Positions 52,587 through 60,459 of a stretch of 64,000 nt of DNA are shown here, in pieces (the first letter of the stretch is position 1; each line of letters begins with the position of its first letter). The notes under the pieces were generated by a model. It searched no databases. It was not told the origin of the DNA and worked only from the letters and a program-made list of their open reading frames with translations. The position numbers and the translations under genes are program-made. Source of the stretch: JALORV01 sp035429805 (GTDB lineage Bacteria > Pseudomonadota > Gammaproteobacteria > Burkholderiales > Burkholderiaceae_F); assembly GCA_035429805.1 (NCBI GenBank), contig DAOMFL010000010.1:1-64000 (forward strand), in the 5' to 3' direction.

Positions 52587-54047
52587 ATGAAAGCCTCCGA
52601 ACCTGCGCTCGACCGCCTTGCCACCGCGAAGGCGCTGCTGCTAGATCCCTACGGCCTCGACGAAGGTCACCTGCACCGGGTGCTGTCGACGATCTTCGAG
52701 CATCGCGCCGACTACGCCGACCTGTATTTCCAGTACACCCGCAACGAGTCGTTCTCGCTCGAGGAAGGCATCGTCAAGAGCGGCAGCTTCGACATCGAGC
52801 AGGGTGTCGGCGTGCGTGCCGTCGCTGGCGACCGCACGGCATTTGCCTACTCCGACGATCTGTCGCTCGACTCCCTGACGGAGGCTGCGGTGACCGCCCG
52901 CGCGATCGCGCGGCAAGGCAGCGGCAAGGTGCGCATCGCGCCACGCGTGGCGCCGCGTCCGCAGCCCTCGCTGTACGGCACGGCCGACCCGGTTGCATCG
53001 CTCGATGCCGCCGAGAAGATCCGGCTGCTCGGCCGGATCGAGACGCTGGCGAGGGCACGCGATCCGCGAGTCAAGCAGGTGATGGCCAACATCGGCGCCG
53101 AGTACGACGTCGTGCTGGTGGTGCGCAGCGACGGCCTGCTCGCGGCCGACGTGCGGCCGCTGGTGCAGTTGTCGGTCTCGGTGATCGTCGAGGAACACGG
53201 CCGGCGGGAACAGGGATTTTCCGGCGGCGGCGGACGCCACGACCTCGCGTTCTTCACCGAGGAACACCTGGCCGAGCACGCTCACCGCGCAGTCGACCAG
53301 GCGCTCGTCAACCTGGCGGCGCGCCCGGCACCGGCCGGCGTGATGCCGGTCGTACTCGGACCCGGCTGGCCTGGCATCCTGCTGCACGAAGCGGTCGGCC
53401 ATGGCCTCGAAGGCGACTTCAATCGCAAGGGCTCTAGCGCCTTCGCCGGCCGTGTCGGCGAGCGCGTCGCGTCGCCCGGCGTCACCGTCGTCGACGACGG
53501 CACGCTGCCGAACCGGCGCGGCTCGCTCAACATCGACGATGAAGGCAACGCGACGCAGCGCACGGTGCTGATCGAGGACGGCATCCTGCGCGGCTACCTG
53601 CAGGATTCGCTGAACGCGCGTCTCATGAAAGTGCGACCAACCGGCAACGGTCGCCGCGAATCGTTCGCGCATCTGCCGATGCCGCGCATGACGAACACCT
53701 ACATGCTGGCCGGCAGGCACGCGCCCGAGGAGATCATCCGCTCGGTGAAGTCGGGGCTGTTCGCGAGCAATTTCCGCGGCGGCCAGGTCGACATCACCAA
53801 CGGCAAGTTCGTGTTCAGCATGGCCGAGGCCTACCTGATCGAGAACGGCCGCATCACCGCGCCCGTGAAAGGTGCAACGCTGATCGGCAACGGCCCGGAC
53901 GCGCTGACGCGCGTGACGATGGTCGGCGACAACATGGAACTCGACCTCGGCATCGGCACCTGCGGCAAGGACGGCCAGAGCGTGCCGGTCGGCGTGGGCC
54001 AGCCGACGCTGCGGATCGAGGGGCTCACGGTCGGCGGCACGGCGTAA
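52587..54047 (+). CDS. tldD: TldD, metalloprotease subunit
   Basis: TldD with TldE forms a metalloprotease that degrades unfolded peptides and matures small toxins such as microcin B17. The 486-residue product has the zinc motif LLHEAVGHGLEGDFNRKGSS (HExxxH), SLNIDDEGN and the C-terminal GIGTCGKDGQSVPVGVGQPT. Length matches E. coli TldD. A TATACACT -10-like stretch (52518-52525) in the gap may give it a promoter besides readthrough from yhdP. TldE is not in the window. Confidence 0.96.
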   Translation: MKASEPALDRLATAKALLLDPYGLDEGHLHRVLSTIFEHRADYADLYFQYTRNESFSLEEGIVKSGSFDIEQGVGVRAVAGDRTAFAYSDDLSLDSLTEAAVTARAIARQGSGKVRIAPRVAPRPQPSLYGTADPVASLDAAEKIRLLGRIETLARARDPRVKQVMANIGAEYDVVLVVRSDGLLAADVRPLVQLSVSVIVEEHGRREQGFSGGGGRHDLAFFTEEHLAEHAHRAVDQALVNLAARPAPAGVMPVVLGPGWPGILLHEAVGHGLEGDFNRKGSSAFAGRVGERVASPGVTVVDDGTLPNRRGSLNIDDEGNATQRTVLIEDGILRGYLQDSLNARLMKVRPTGNGRRESFAHLPMPRMTNTYMLAGRHAPEEIIRSVKSGLFASNFRGGQVDITNGKFVFSMAEAYLIENGRITAPVKGATLIGNGPDALTRVTMVGDNMELDLGIGTCGKDGQSVPVGVGQPTLRIEGLTVGGTA

Positions 54048-54151
54048 CGCCGTTCGCCGCGCGTTTCGGGTCAACCTTCGGAACTGGCCGTCTGCACTTC
54101 GCGAGCTGCGGACTCGACGCGCCATGACCGACCGCTCAAGCCGCGGGGGCT

Positions 54152-54568
54152 CCCACCTTTCTTGCTTCGCCAAGAAAGGTGGGCCAAAGAAGGCGACCGC
54201 GCGAGGCCGGCCTTCGGCTTCCCTTGTGCTGCAAGGCGTCAGCGGGCCGTGCGCGAAACTCGCTCCCTGCGGTCGCTCAGACACGCGCCCGGCACGGCTC
54301 CGCTGCCGCCTCGCACCACGGCGGCGTCCCCGAGCGGATGAACCCTGTCGCCGTGCCAGCGCCGCAAGAGGCGATGCAGTGCTCGCCTTCGAAGGCGCCG
54401 CGCAGCGCAGGGGGCGCGGGAGCTTTTGAGGGCCTGCCTGTCTGAGCGCCCGTAGGGTGCGAGTTTGCAGGCCCGCCCGCGACGCCGAGCAGCACAGGCC
54501 ACCCGTAGGGCGCCTTCGCAGGCGCGGCTTACTTTGCCTACTTTCTTTGCCAAGACAAAGAAAGTAGG
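54152..54568. repeat. Non-coding 417-bp inverted-repeat element with terminal hairpins
   Basis: Each end is a perfect 13-bp hairpin. The left is CCCACCTTTCTTG/CAAGAAAGGTGGG (54152-54183); the right is CCTACTTTCTTTG/CAAAGAAAGTAGG (54537-54568). Inside, two segments recur in inverted orientation: 54256-54283 against 54439-54466 (25 of 28 identical) and 54225-54240 against 54481-54496 (14 of 16). Distances from the hairpins to the first pair are 72 and 70 bp, so the arms (about 130 bp each) are homologous around a 155-bp centre. Open frames here are shadows. From memory it resembles mosaic intergenic repeats of Burkholderiales and Xanthomonas genomes. Confidence 0.8.
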
Positions 54569-54646
54569 AGGCCGCGCGGCCATGAAGCGAACCGTGGCAG
54601 GCAGAATGCTCCGCCACCAACGAAATTTCGGCTTGCTTCCGCTTGG

Positions 54647-54652
54647 CATAAT
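54647..54652 (+). promoter_or_regulatory. -10-like hexamer of the acyltransferase operon
   Basis: CATAAT lies in an AT-richer patch just after the repeat element. It would start transcription near 54659, about 30-50 bases before the acyltransferase gene. No clear -35 at 16-18 bases. Confidence 0.35.
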
Positions 54653-54708
54653 TTCCACATACCAAAGAAGACTTTCGGGGAGACTCTCTGAAGTTCCTGC
54701 CGCCGATC

Positions 54709-55290
54709 GTGTGGCTGACTCGCCTGCTGGTCGGCGCGTATCCGCGCTGGATGGGTTCCGCTCCGACCGCCGCGCAGCGCATCTACTTCGCGAACCACAC
54801 GAGCCACATGGACACGGTGGTGCTGTGGGCAGCGCTGCCCGAGGAACTGCGTTCCAACACGCGTCCCGTCGCGGCCAAGGACTACTGGGACAAACCGGGC
54901 ATCCGCGGCGTCATCGCGCGCGACGAGCTGAACGTCGTGATGATCGATCGCAGTCGCGAGGACCCGAACGCGGATCCACTCGATCCGCTGAAGGACGCAC
55001 TTGAGCACGGCTTCTCGCTGATCATCTTTCCCGAAGGCACACGGAGCGCGCAGTCTCTGCCGGGGCCGTTCAAGAGCGGCCTGTTTCACCTGGCGACCGA
55101 GTTTCCCCAGGTCGAGCTGATCCCCGTGTACATCGAGAACCTGCACCGGAGCATGCCGAAGGGAGCCCTGCTGCCCGTGCCGATCATCTGCACGGTGCGG
55201 TTCGGAGCGGCGCTGTCGCTCGCGCCGGGCGAGGACAAGGATGCCTTCCTCGAGCGTGCGCGCGACGCCGTGATCCGGCTGGCCAGCTGA
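54709..55290 (+). CDS. 1-acyl-sn-glycerol-3-phosphate acyltransferase (PlsC-like)
   Basis: PlsC-type enzymes acylate lysophosphatidic acid to phosphatidic acid at the inner membrane. The product (193 residues from GTG 54709) has the acyltransferase motif NHTSHMDTVVLW (H-x4-D), VVMIDRSRE, and FPEGTRS. It is shorter than E. coli PlsC because the N-terminal helix is short. A CTG at 54688 preceded by GGGGAGA would give the more complete start MKFLPPIVWLTRLL, so the true start is uncertain. It overlaps a cdsA-like gene by one base (TGATG). Confidence 0.88.
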   Translation: MWLTRLLVGAYPRWMGSAPTAAQRIYFANHTSHMDTVVLWAALPEELRSNTRPVAAKDYWDKPGIRGVIARDELNVVMIDRSREDPNADPLDPLKDALEHGFSLIIFPEGTRSAQSLPGPFKSGLFHLATEFPQVELIPVYIENLHRSMPKGALLPVPIICTVRFGAALSLAPGEDKDAFLERARDAVIRLAS

Positions 55291-56246
55291 TGAACCTGAA
55301 TCTCAACGAAACATTCCTCGCGGTCTTCGTCGCGCTGGCCACGCTGTCCGCGGTGGCGACCGGCGTCGGCCAGTGGGCCGCGCGCCGCACGATCGATGCC
55401 GAACGACTGGCGCGCATCGGCGTGCTGAATTCCCGCGTCCGGGGCTCGTGGTCGGTGCTCGCGGTGTTCACGATCGCGTTCGCGCTGGGCCCGGCCGCGC
55501 TGCTCGTCGTGTTTGCGCTGGCGTCCTTTTTCGCGCTGCGCGAGTTCCTGTCGCTGACGCCGATCAAGGCGTCCGATCACTGGGCGCTGATCGTCGCGTT
55601 CTACGTCGTAATTCCGGCCCAGTACATCCTGCTCGGCTTCGGCCGCGCCAGCGTGTTCGCGACCTTCATCCCGGTGTACGTGTTCCTGCTGCTGCCCGTG
55701 CTCGTCGCCATCCGCCAGGACACCGAGCGCTTCCTCGAGCGCGTCGCCAAGGTGCAATGGGGCCTGATGATCAGCGTCTACTGCATCAGCCATGCGCCGG
55801 CGATCGCGACGCTGCCGATCCGCGGGTACGAGGGCCGCGGGCCGCTGCTGCTGCTCTACTTCCTGCTGGTGCTGTTCCTCACCGACCTGCTGCAGATCGT
55901 CTTCAGCGCGGTGCTGGACGGACGGGCACTCCGGTCCAATCCGAACAAGACCGTCTGGGGCGTGCTGGCCGGCAGTGCGTGTGGCGCGGTCATCGGCACC
56001 GCCCTGTGGTGGATGACGCCTTTTGCATGGTGGCAGGCGTTCATCATGTCGCTCGTCATCGTCGGTACCGGCTACCTCGGCAGCGTCGTGCTCTCCTCCG
56101 TGAAGCAGAGCCTCGGGGCGCGCCAGTGGGACACCGAGCTCGAGCTGACGCGCGGAGTGCTGGAGCGCCTCGATTCGCTGACTTTCGCCGCGCCCCTCTT
56201 CTGGCAGATCACGCGGTACTTCTGGGTGATCCGCGCCGACGTCTGA
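55290..56246 (+). CDS. CdsA-family phosphatidate cytidylyltransferase
   Basis: CdsA-type enzymes make CDP-diacylglycerol from phosphatidic acid and CTP. The 318-residue inner-membrane protein has about eight helices (VVIPAQYILLGFG, LLLLYFLLVLFLTDLLQIVF) and a family-like C-terminus with SVKQSLGARQWDTELELTRG and VLERLDSLTFAAPLFW, which carries the R-x-D of the CdsA signature. The subgroup resembles YnbB rather than housekeeping CdsA. Coupling to the acyltransferase gene gives two successive lipid steps. Confidence 0.87.
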   Translation: MNLNLNETFLAVFVALATLSAVATGVGQWAARRTIDAERLARIGVLNSRVRGSWSVLAVFTIAFALGPAALLVVFALASFFALREFLSLTPIKASDHWALIVAFYVVIPAQYILLGFGRASVFATFIPVYVFLLLPVLVAIRQDTERFLERVAKVQWGLMISVYCISHAPAIATLPIRGYEGRGPLLLLYFLLVLFLTDLLQIVFSAVLDGRALRSNPNKTVWGVLAGSACGAVIGTALWWMTPFAWWQAFIMSLVIVGTGYLGSVVLSSVKQSLGARQWDTELELTRGVLERLDSLTFAAPLFWQITRYFWVIRADV

Positions 56247-56267
56247 CGCGCATCAACAGCCCCGGAC

Positions 56268-56297
56268 TTGCGGCTCTGCAGCAAAGTCAGGTATCTT
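56268..56297 (+). promoter_or_regulatory. Sigma-70-like promoter of the DAHP synthase leader
   Basis: TTGCGG (56268-56273) and TATCTT (56292-56297) are separated by 18 bases. Transcription would begin near 56304, about 31 bases before the leader-peptide ATG and 225 bases before the DAHP synthase ATG. Confidence 0.5.
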
Positions 56298-56334
56298 GCG
56301 GAATCGCGTTGCTCAATGGCGGCGCGTGCAGACG

Positions 56335-56418
56335 ATGAACCCGACCGCGCGCCTCTACTTCTTCTACTTTTTTGGCTTTTTCCCGCCTTGGGCGGAGAGA
56401 GTCGAACGGCACGCGTAG
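56335..56418 (+). CDS. Aromatic-amino-acid leader peptide (attenuator control peptide)
   Basis: The 27-codon frame starts MNPTAR and continues LYFFYFFGFFPPW, then AERVERHA and TAG. Codons 8-19 hold six Phe, two Tyr and one Trp, a density not expected by chance in GC-rich DNA. It ends 20 bases before the left arm of a strong terminator and 110 bases before a DAHP synthase gene. By analogy with pheA and trp leaders, ribosome stalling at these codons when aromatic aminoacyl-tRNAs are short would prevent termination. The ATG lacks a strong ribosome site; GTG 56326 is an in-frame alternative start. Confidence 0.82.
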   Translation: MNPTARLYFFYFFGFFPPWAERVERHA

Positions 56419-56438
56419 CGAACAACCGAATCGACCCG

Positions 56439-56471
56439 AACCGCCAGGCCAAAACCCTGGCGGTTTTTTTT
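56439..56471 (+). terminator. Rho-independent attenuator terminator before DAHP synthase
   Basis: AACCGCCAGG and CCTGGCGGTT form a ten-pair stem around a seven-base loop, followed by eight T residues (56464-56471). Its left arm contains CCGCC (56441-56445), which can instead pair with GGCGG at 56391-56395 in the leader, forming an antiterminator. GGCGG at 56391 can also pair with CCGCC at 56383-56387 as a pause hairpin. Confidence 0.85.
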
Positions 56472-56528
56472 CGCCGGGGTGGGCCGCCCGGCTGACACCG
56501 AGGACCCACGATGGACGGAGCACGAACC

Positions 56529-57605
56529 ATGCGCTACATGACCGACGATCTCAGGATCCGCGAGATCAAGGAACTCTCGCCGCCCGCGCACCTGATCCGC
56601 GAGTTTCCCTGCGAGGACACCGCGTCGGTCACGGTGCACGAGGCCAGACTGGCGATCCACCGCATCCTGCACGGCATGGACGACCGGCTGACGGTGGTCA
56701 TCGGCCCCTGCTCGATCCACGATCCGTCGGCCGCGCTCGACTACGCACGCAAGCTCAAGGCCGAACACGACCGGCACGCGGCCGACCTCGAGATCGTGAT
56801 GCGCGTCTACTTCGAGAAACCGCGCACGACGGTCGGCTGGAAAGGGCTGATCAACGACCCGGACATGGACGGCAGTTTCCGCATCAACCACGGTTTGCGG
56901 GTGGCGCGCGAACTGCTGCTGGAGATCAACGCGCTGGGGCTGCCGGCCGGCTGCGAGTACCTCGACATGATCACGCCGCAGTACATCGCCGACTTCGTGG
57001 CCTGGGGCGCGATCGGCGCGCGCACGACCGAAAGCCAGGTGCACCGTGAACTCGCCTCGGGCCTGTCCTGCCCGGTCGGCTTCAAGAACGGCACCGACGG
57101 CAACATCAGGATCGCGGCCGACGCGATCAAGGCCGCGCAGCAGCCGCATCATTTCCTGTCGGTCACCAAGGGCGGACACTCCGCGATCGTGTCGACCAAG
57201 GGCAACGAGGACTGCCACATCATCCTGCGCGGCGGCATGCAACCGAACTACGACGCCGCCAGCGTCGAATCCGCGTGCGCCGAACTCGGCAAGGCGGGTC
57301 TGGCGCAGCGGCTGATGATCGATGCGAGCCACGCCAACAGCCAGAAGAATCCTGCGAACCAGATCCCGGTCTGCGCGAACATCGCGCAGCAGCTTGCCGC
57401 CGGGGATGCCCGCATCATCGGAGTGATGGTCGAGAGTCACCTCGTAGCCGGCCGCCAGGACCTGGTCCCGGGCAAGCCGCTGACCTACGGCCAGTCGGTC
57501 ACCGATGCCTGCATCGGCTGGGACGACAGCGTGCGCGTGCTCGACGTCCTGGCCGAAGGTGTGCGGCAGCGCCGGCTAAGGTCGGCCGGCTACTCGGGCA
57601 AGTAG
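56529..57605 (+). CDS. aroG: 3-deoxy-7-phosphoheptulonate (DAHP) synthase, AroG type
   Basis: This enzyme joins phosphoenolpyruvate and erythrose 4-phosphate, the first step of the shikimate pathway to Phe, Tyr and Trp. The 358-residue product follows the E. coli type I enzymes closely: MRYMTDDLRIREIKEL, VVIGPCSIHDPSAALDYA, YFEKPRTTVGWKGLIN, GARTTESQVHRELASGLSC, PVGFKNGTDGN and DASHANSQKNPANQ. ATG 56529 aligns with the E. coli start; ATG 56511 would add six residues. Which aromatic amino acid inhibits it cannot be read with confidence. Upstream is an attenuator with an aromatic leader peptide. Confidence 0.95.
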   Translation: MRYMTDDLRIREIKELSPPAHLIREFPCEDTASVTVHEARLAIHRILHGMDDRLTVVIGPCSIHDPSAALDYARKLKAEHDRHAADLEIVMRVYFEKPRTTVGWKGLINDPDMDGSFRINHGLRVARELLLEINALGLPAGCEYLDMITPQYIADFVAWGAIGARTTESQVHRELASGLSCPVGFKNGTDGNIRIAADAIKAAQQPHHFLSVTKGGHSAIVSTKGNEDCHIILRGGMQPNYDAASVESACAELGKAGLAQRLMIDASHANSQKNPANQIPVCANIAQQLAAGDARIIGVMVESHLVAGRQDLVPGKPLTYGQSVTDACIGWDDSVRVLDVLAEGVRQRRLRSAGYSGK

Positions 57606-57627
57606 GCCGCCGCTTCCCGCCGCCGAA

Positions 57628-58425
57628 TCAGACGATCCGCACGCTGAGGTCCGGCAGCCCTGCAATGCCGCACTGGATGACGTCGCCCCTGACCACGGGG
57701 CCGACGTTTTCCGGCGTGCCGGAGAAGATGATGTCGCCCGGCTGAAGCTCGAACGCCTGTGACAGCCGGCTGATCTGCTCGGCCACGCTCCAGATCATGT
57801 TGGCGAGATTTGAACTCTGCTTGGTCTGTCCGTTCACCTTGAGCCAGATATCGCCCTTCGTCATGGGCCCGACGCCGCCCGCCAGATGCAGCGGTCCGAT
57901 CGGCGCCGACATGTCGAAGCTCTTGCCGATCTCCCACGGCTTCTTCTCGTCACCCATCGCGCGCTGCAGGTCGCGCCGCGTCATGTCGAGCCCGACCGCG
58001 TACGCATAGACATGCGTAAGGGCCTGGTCGACCGGTATGTTGCGGCCGCCTTTGTCGAGTGCTGCAACGAGCTCGACCTCGTAGTGGTAGTTCTTCGTCA
58101 GCGTGGGGTACGGGTGATCCGCCACCGTCCCCGGCGCGACGTTCTGGATCGCGTCGGTGGGCTTCTGGAAGAAAAATGGCGGCTCGCGGTTCGGATCCGA
58201 CCCCATCTCGCGCGCATGGGCGGCGTAATTGCGGCCGATGCAGTAGATGCGCCGCACCTGGAACTTCATGTCGCTGCCGGCGATCGCGATGTAGGTCGCC
58301 GACACCGCAAATGGCGTCTTCGGCGTGGTGCTGGCGGTTCCGGGCGCAGCGCAGCCTGCTACAGCGCCGACCGACATCGCGGCGGCCGTCTGCAGTGCTT
58401 CGCGGCGATTGACACTCTTCTGCAT
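57628..58425 (-). CDS. Tat-exported FAH-family hydrolase with a lipobox
   Basis: The 265-residue product is a fumarylacetoacetate-hydrolase fold (fumarylpyruvate hydrolase/ureidoglycolate lyase type): YCIGRNYAAHAREMG, FFFQKPTDAI, metal ligands in YHYEVELVAAL and LDMTRRDLQ, and LQPGDIIFSGTPENVGPVV. Unusually it begins with a twin-arginine signal, MQKSVNRREALQTAAAMSVG, ending AVAGC, a lipobox. It is therefore predicted to be a folded, lipid-anchored periplasmic enzyme, while most family members are cytoplasmic. Substrate unknown. It converges with aroG. Confidence 0.88.
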   Translation of the reverse strand: MQKSVNRREALQTAAAMSVGAVAGCAAPGTASTTPKTPFAVSATYIAIAGSDMKFQVRRIYCIGRNYAAHAREMGSDPNREPPFFFQKPTDAIQNVAPGTVADHPYPTLTKNYHYEVELVAALDKGGRNIPVDQALTHVYAYAVGLDMTRRDLQRAMGDEKKPWEIGKSFDMSAPIGPLHLAGGVGPMTKGDIWLKVNGQTKQSSNLANMIWSVAEQISRLSQAFELQPGDIIFSGTPENVGPVVRGDVIQCGIAGLPDLSVRIV

Positions 58426-58497
58426 GAATCACTCTCCCTGAATTTCCCGCCAGTAAGGACAGCCGCTCCGCTTCCGGATGCGGCGCACGCAGTCTAG

Positions 58498-60363
58498 CTA
58501 GACTCGATGCCTGGGCTCCGGCCGGTGCATCGCGATCGACGGATCCGCCGCGCACGCCCTCAACCAGCGCTCGCGGTCGCCCGCTGTCTCGCCTGCAGTC
58601 AGCAGCGCGCTGGCCAGCAAGGCGCGCAGGCGGTCGCGCCACGGGGCGATCCAGGCATCCTGCTCGTCGGCCAGGACCGGTCCACGGTAGAGATCGAACA
58701 CCCGGCGCCAGCGTGCCTCGTTGGCGCCCGTACCGCGCAGCGAGTTCAGTTCGCCCATGAACATCGCGGCATCGAGCCATACGCGATTCGGGTTGAGCCG
58801 TACCCGGTGCTCGTGCAGCAAGATGGCATCGCTGCACCCCAGCAGCTTGCGCAGCCGTGCCAGCGTCGTTTCGAGGACCTTTTCACGGCCTTCCCGACCC
58901 TCGCCAGGCCAGAGGCCGCGCGCCAGCGTGTCCGACGAAATGCCATCATGGCCTGCCAGGACAGCGATACGCCGCAGCAGGGCCAGCGGCCGGGCCGCCG
59001 CCTTGCCACCTTGTGACGCGAGGCGCTGGCCGTCGACTTCGCACTCGAACGGTCCGAGGACCCGCAGCCGGACACGCCACGGCCACGGTAGACCCGCCAG
59101 CGGAGGCGGCGCCAGATCCCGCAAACGGATCGCATTCGTAACCCACGCGCTCTCGACGCCCGAGTCCAGCGCGCGGGCGAACAGGCGCGCGATCTGGAGC
59201 GGCAGGAAGGTGAAGACATTCGGCCATTCGAGCTCCCGCAGGCGGCGCATCGTGTCAGCCAGCAGCGCATCCGATCGCTCGTCCCAGCGTCCGAAAGCAT
59301 CATCACTTACCAGTTCGGACAGCGACCGCAGAACCGCCACCCGGCCCGCCAGGTACGGCGGCAGCATCGCGGCGCGCAGCGACGCGAAGAGCTCACTGGC
59401 GCGCTCGTGGCTACCGACACCGATCAGCGCGTAGGCCTCGTTCACCTGGTAAGTCACTGAATAGGAACCGGGCGCGCCCGACAGGCGCAGCAGCGCTCCG
59501 GCTCTCCTTGCATGTGCCAGGGCCTGCGTGTAGTCCCCGGCGACCAGGGCGAGGCGGCATTCGACGTCGGCCTGGTCCGCAAGCCACACCGGGGATCGAC
59601 GGGCATCGCCCCGGGACGCCGCCCGCGCTGCGGCATCCCGCGCCCGCTCGCCGTCGAAGCGCCACAGCGTCAGACGCGCCTGCTGGAGCCAGACCATGGC
59701 TTCGAGCGCGGGCAGACCCGCGTCGTGCGCCAGCTTCTCGGCCTGTACGAGCATCGCGTCCGCCTGCTTCGTATGTCCGAACGCCTGCAGATGCCACGCC
59801 TGCACCACGCGCCAGTGGGCACGCATCCAGGGTGAAGCCCCTGGATCCAGATCGGCGCGCTCGGCCACGGCGGCGACGCTCTCGAACTCCGCCGCAAGCC
59901 CGTTGCGTTCGCACCATTCCCCCAGCGCACAGACCCAGATGAGGACGACGTCTGCGGCCAGTCCCAGTGACAGGACCGACCGGACTCCAGTCACCCACTG
60001 CCGGATCCCGTCGTGCATGCGCGCCGCATCGACAGCTGGCCACGTGCCGTAGGACTCGCACACGACGGCGCCCGCGCATGCCAGCACCTCCTCCTGAAGC
60101 CGCGGCGCGGGCGGCAGCGGCGCAATCGACAGCAGCACGGTCGCGCGCGCACTGTGCTCGTACACAGCGGCCCTCAGGTGTTCGCCGACGACGACCAGGC
60201 CCGCCGCGGCCATCGCGACGGGCCCTACGCCCTGCGCGTGGGACTCCTCAGCGAGAAGGACGAGGCCTTCGAGCGTATCGAACCGCTCCTCGACCAGAGC
60301 GCGCAGCGCCTGCCGCAGGTCCCGCGGCGGCCCGTCCGAGGTAACGACTGAAAGCTTGGCCAT
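58498..60363 (-). CDS. BTAD/winged-helix transcriptional regulator with TPR-like N-terminus
   Basis: The 621-residue protein has no ATPase motif. Residues about 1-430 are helical, TPR- or MalT-like repeats (for example MWLQQARLTLWRFDGERARDA, GVGSHERASELFASL). The C-terminus from about 430 starts RLRVLGPFECEVDG and continues with an OmpR/SARP-like winged helix and BTAD-type helices (VLETTLARLRKLLGC, EHRVRLNPNRVWLD, FDLYRGPVLAD). It is probably a DNA-binding activator responding to an unknown signal. It diverges from a large Ig/RCC1 lipoprotein gene, its most likely target, across 96 bp. Confidence 0.8.
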   Translation of the reverse strand: MAKLSVVTSDGPPRDLRQALRALVEERFDTLEGLVLLAEESHAQGVGPVAMAAAGLVVVGEHLRAAVYEHSARATVLLSIAPLPPAPRLQEEVLACAGAVVCESYGTWPAVDAARMHDGIRQWVTGVRSVLSLGLAADVVLIWVCALGEWCERNGLAAEFESVAAVAERADLDPGASPWMRAHWRVVQAWHLQAFGHTKQADAMLVQAEKLAHDAGLPALEAMVWLQQARLTLWRFDGERARDAAARAASRGDARRSPVWLADQADVECRLALVAGDYTQALAHARRAGALLRLSGAPGSYSVTYQVNEAYALIGVGSHERASELFASLRAAMLPPYLAGRVAVLRSLSELVSDDAFGRWDERSDALLADTMRRLRELEWPNVFTFLPLQIARLFARALDSGVESAWVTNAIRLRDLAPPPLAGLPWPWRVRLRVLGPFECEVDGQRLASQGGKAAARPLALLRRIAVLAGHDGISSDTLARGLWPGEGREGREKVLETTLARLRKLLGCSDAILLHEHRVRLNPNRVWLDAAMFMGELNSLRGTGANEARWRRVFDLYRGPVLADEQDAWIAPWRDRLRALLASALLTAGETAGDRERWLRACAADPSIAMHRPEPRHRV

Positions 60364-60390
60364 GCGCCGCCCCTGTGCCCCCGGGGGAAT

Positions 60391-60407
60391 TGTGGGTCAT
60401 CTGTGGG
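60391..60407. promoter_or_regulatory. 11-bp-period direct repeat between the BTAD regulator and lipoprotein genes
   Basis: TGTGGG at 60391-60396 recurs at 60402-60407, one helical turn apart, in the divergent promoter region. SARP/OmpR-type winged helices bind tandem repeats with this spacing. With only two six-base copies, chance cannot be excluded. Confidence 0.35.
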
Positions 60408-60459
60408 CTGACGCAATCCCTGCCCAACCCGAGACTCCTCACCACTTCCCGGAGGTCAC

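Noticed and set aside
54124..54658. Open frames of about 90-140 codons within the 54152-54568 element
   Set aside because: They read through the hairpins and inverted arms, lack ribosome sites and have no recognisable product; the element is better explained as non-coding.
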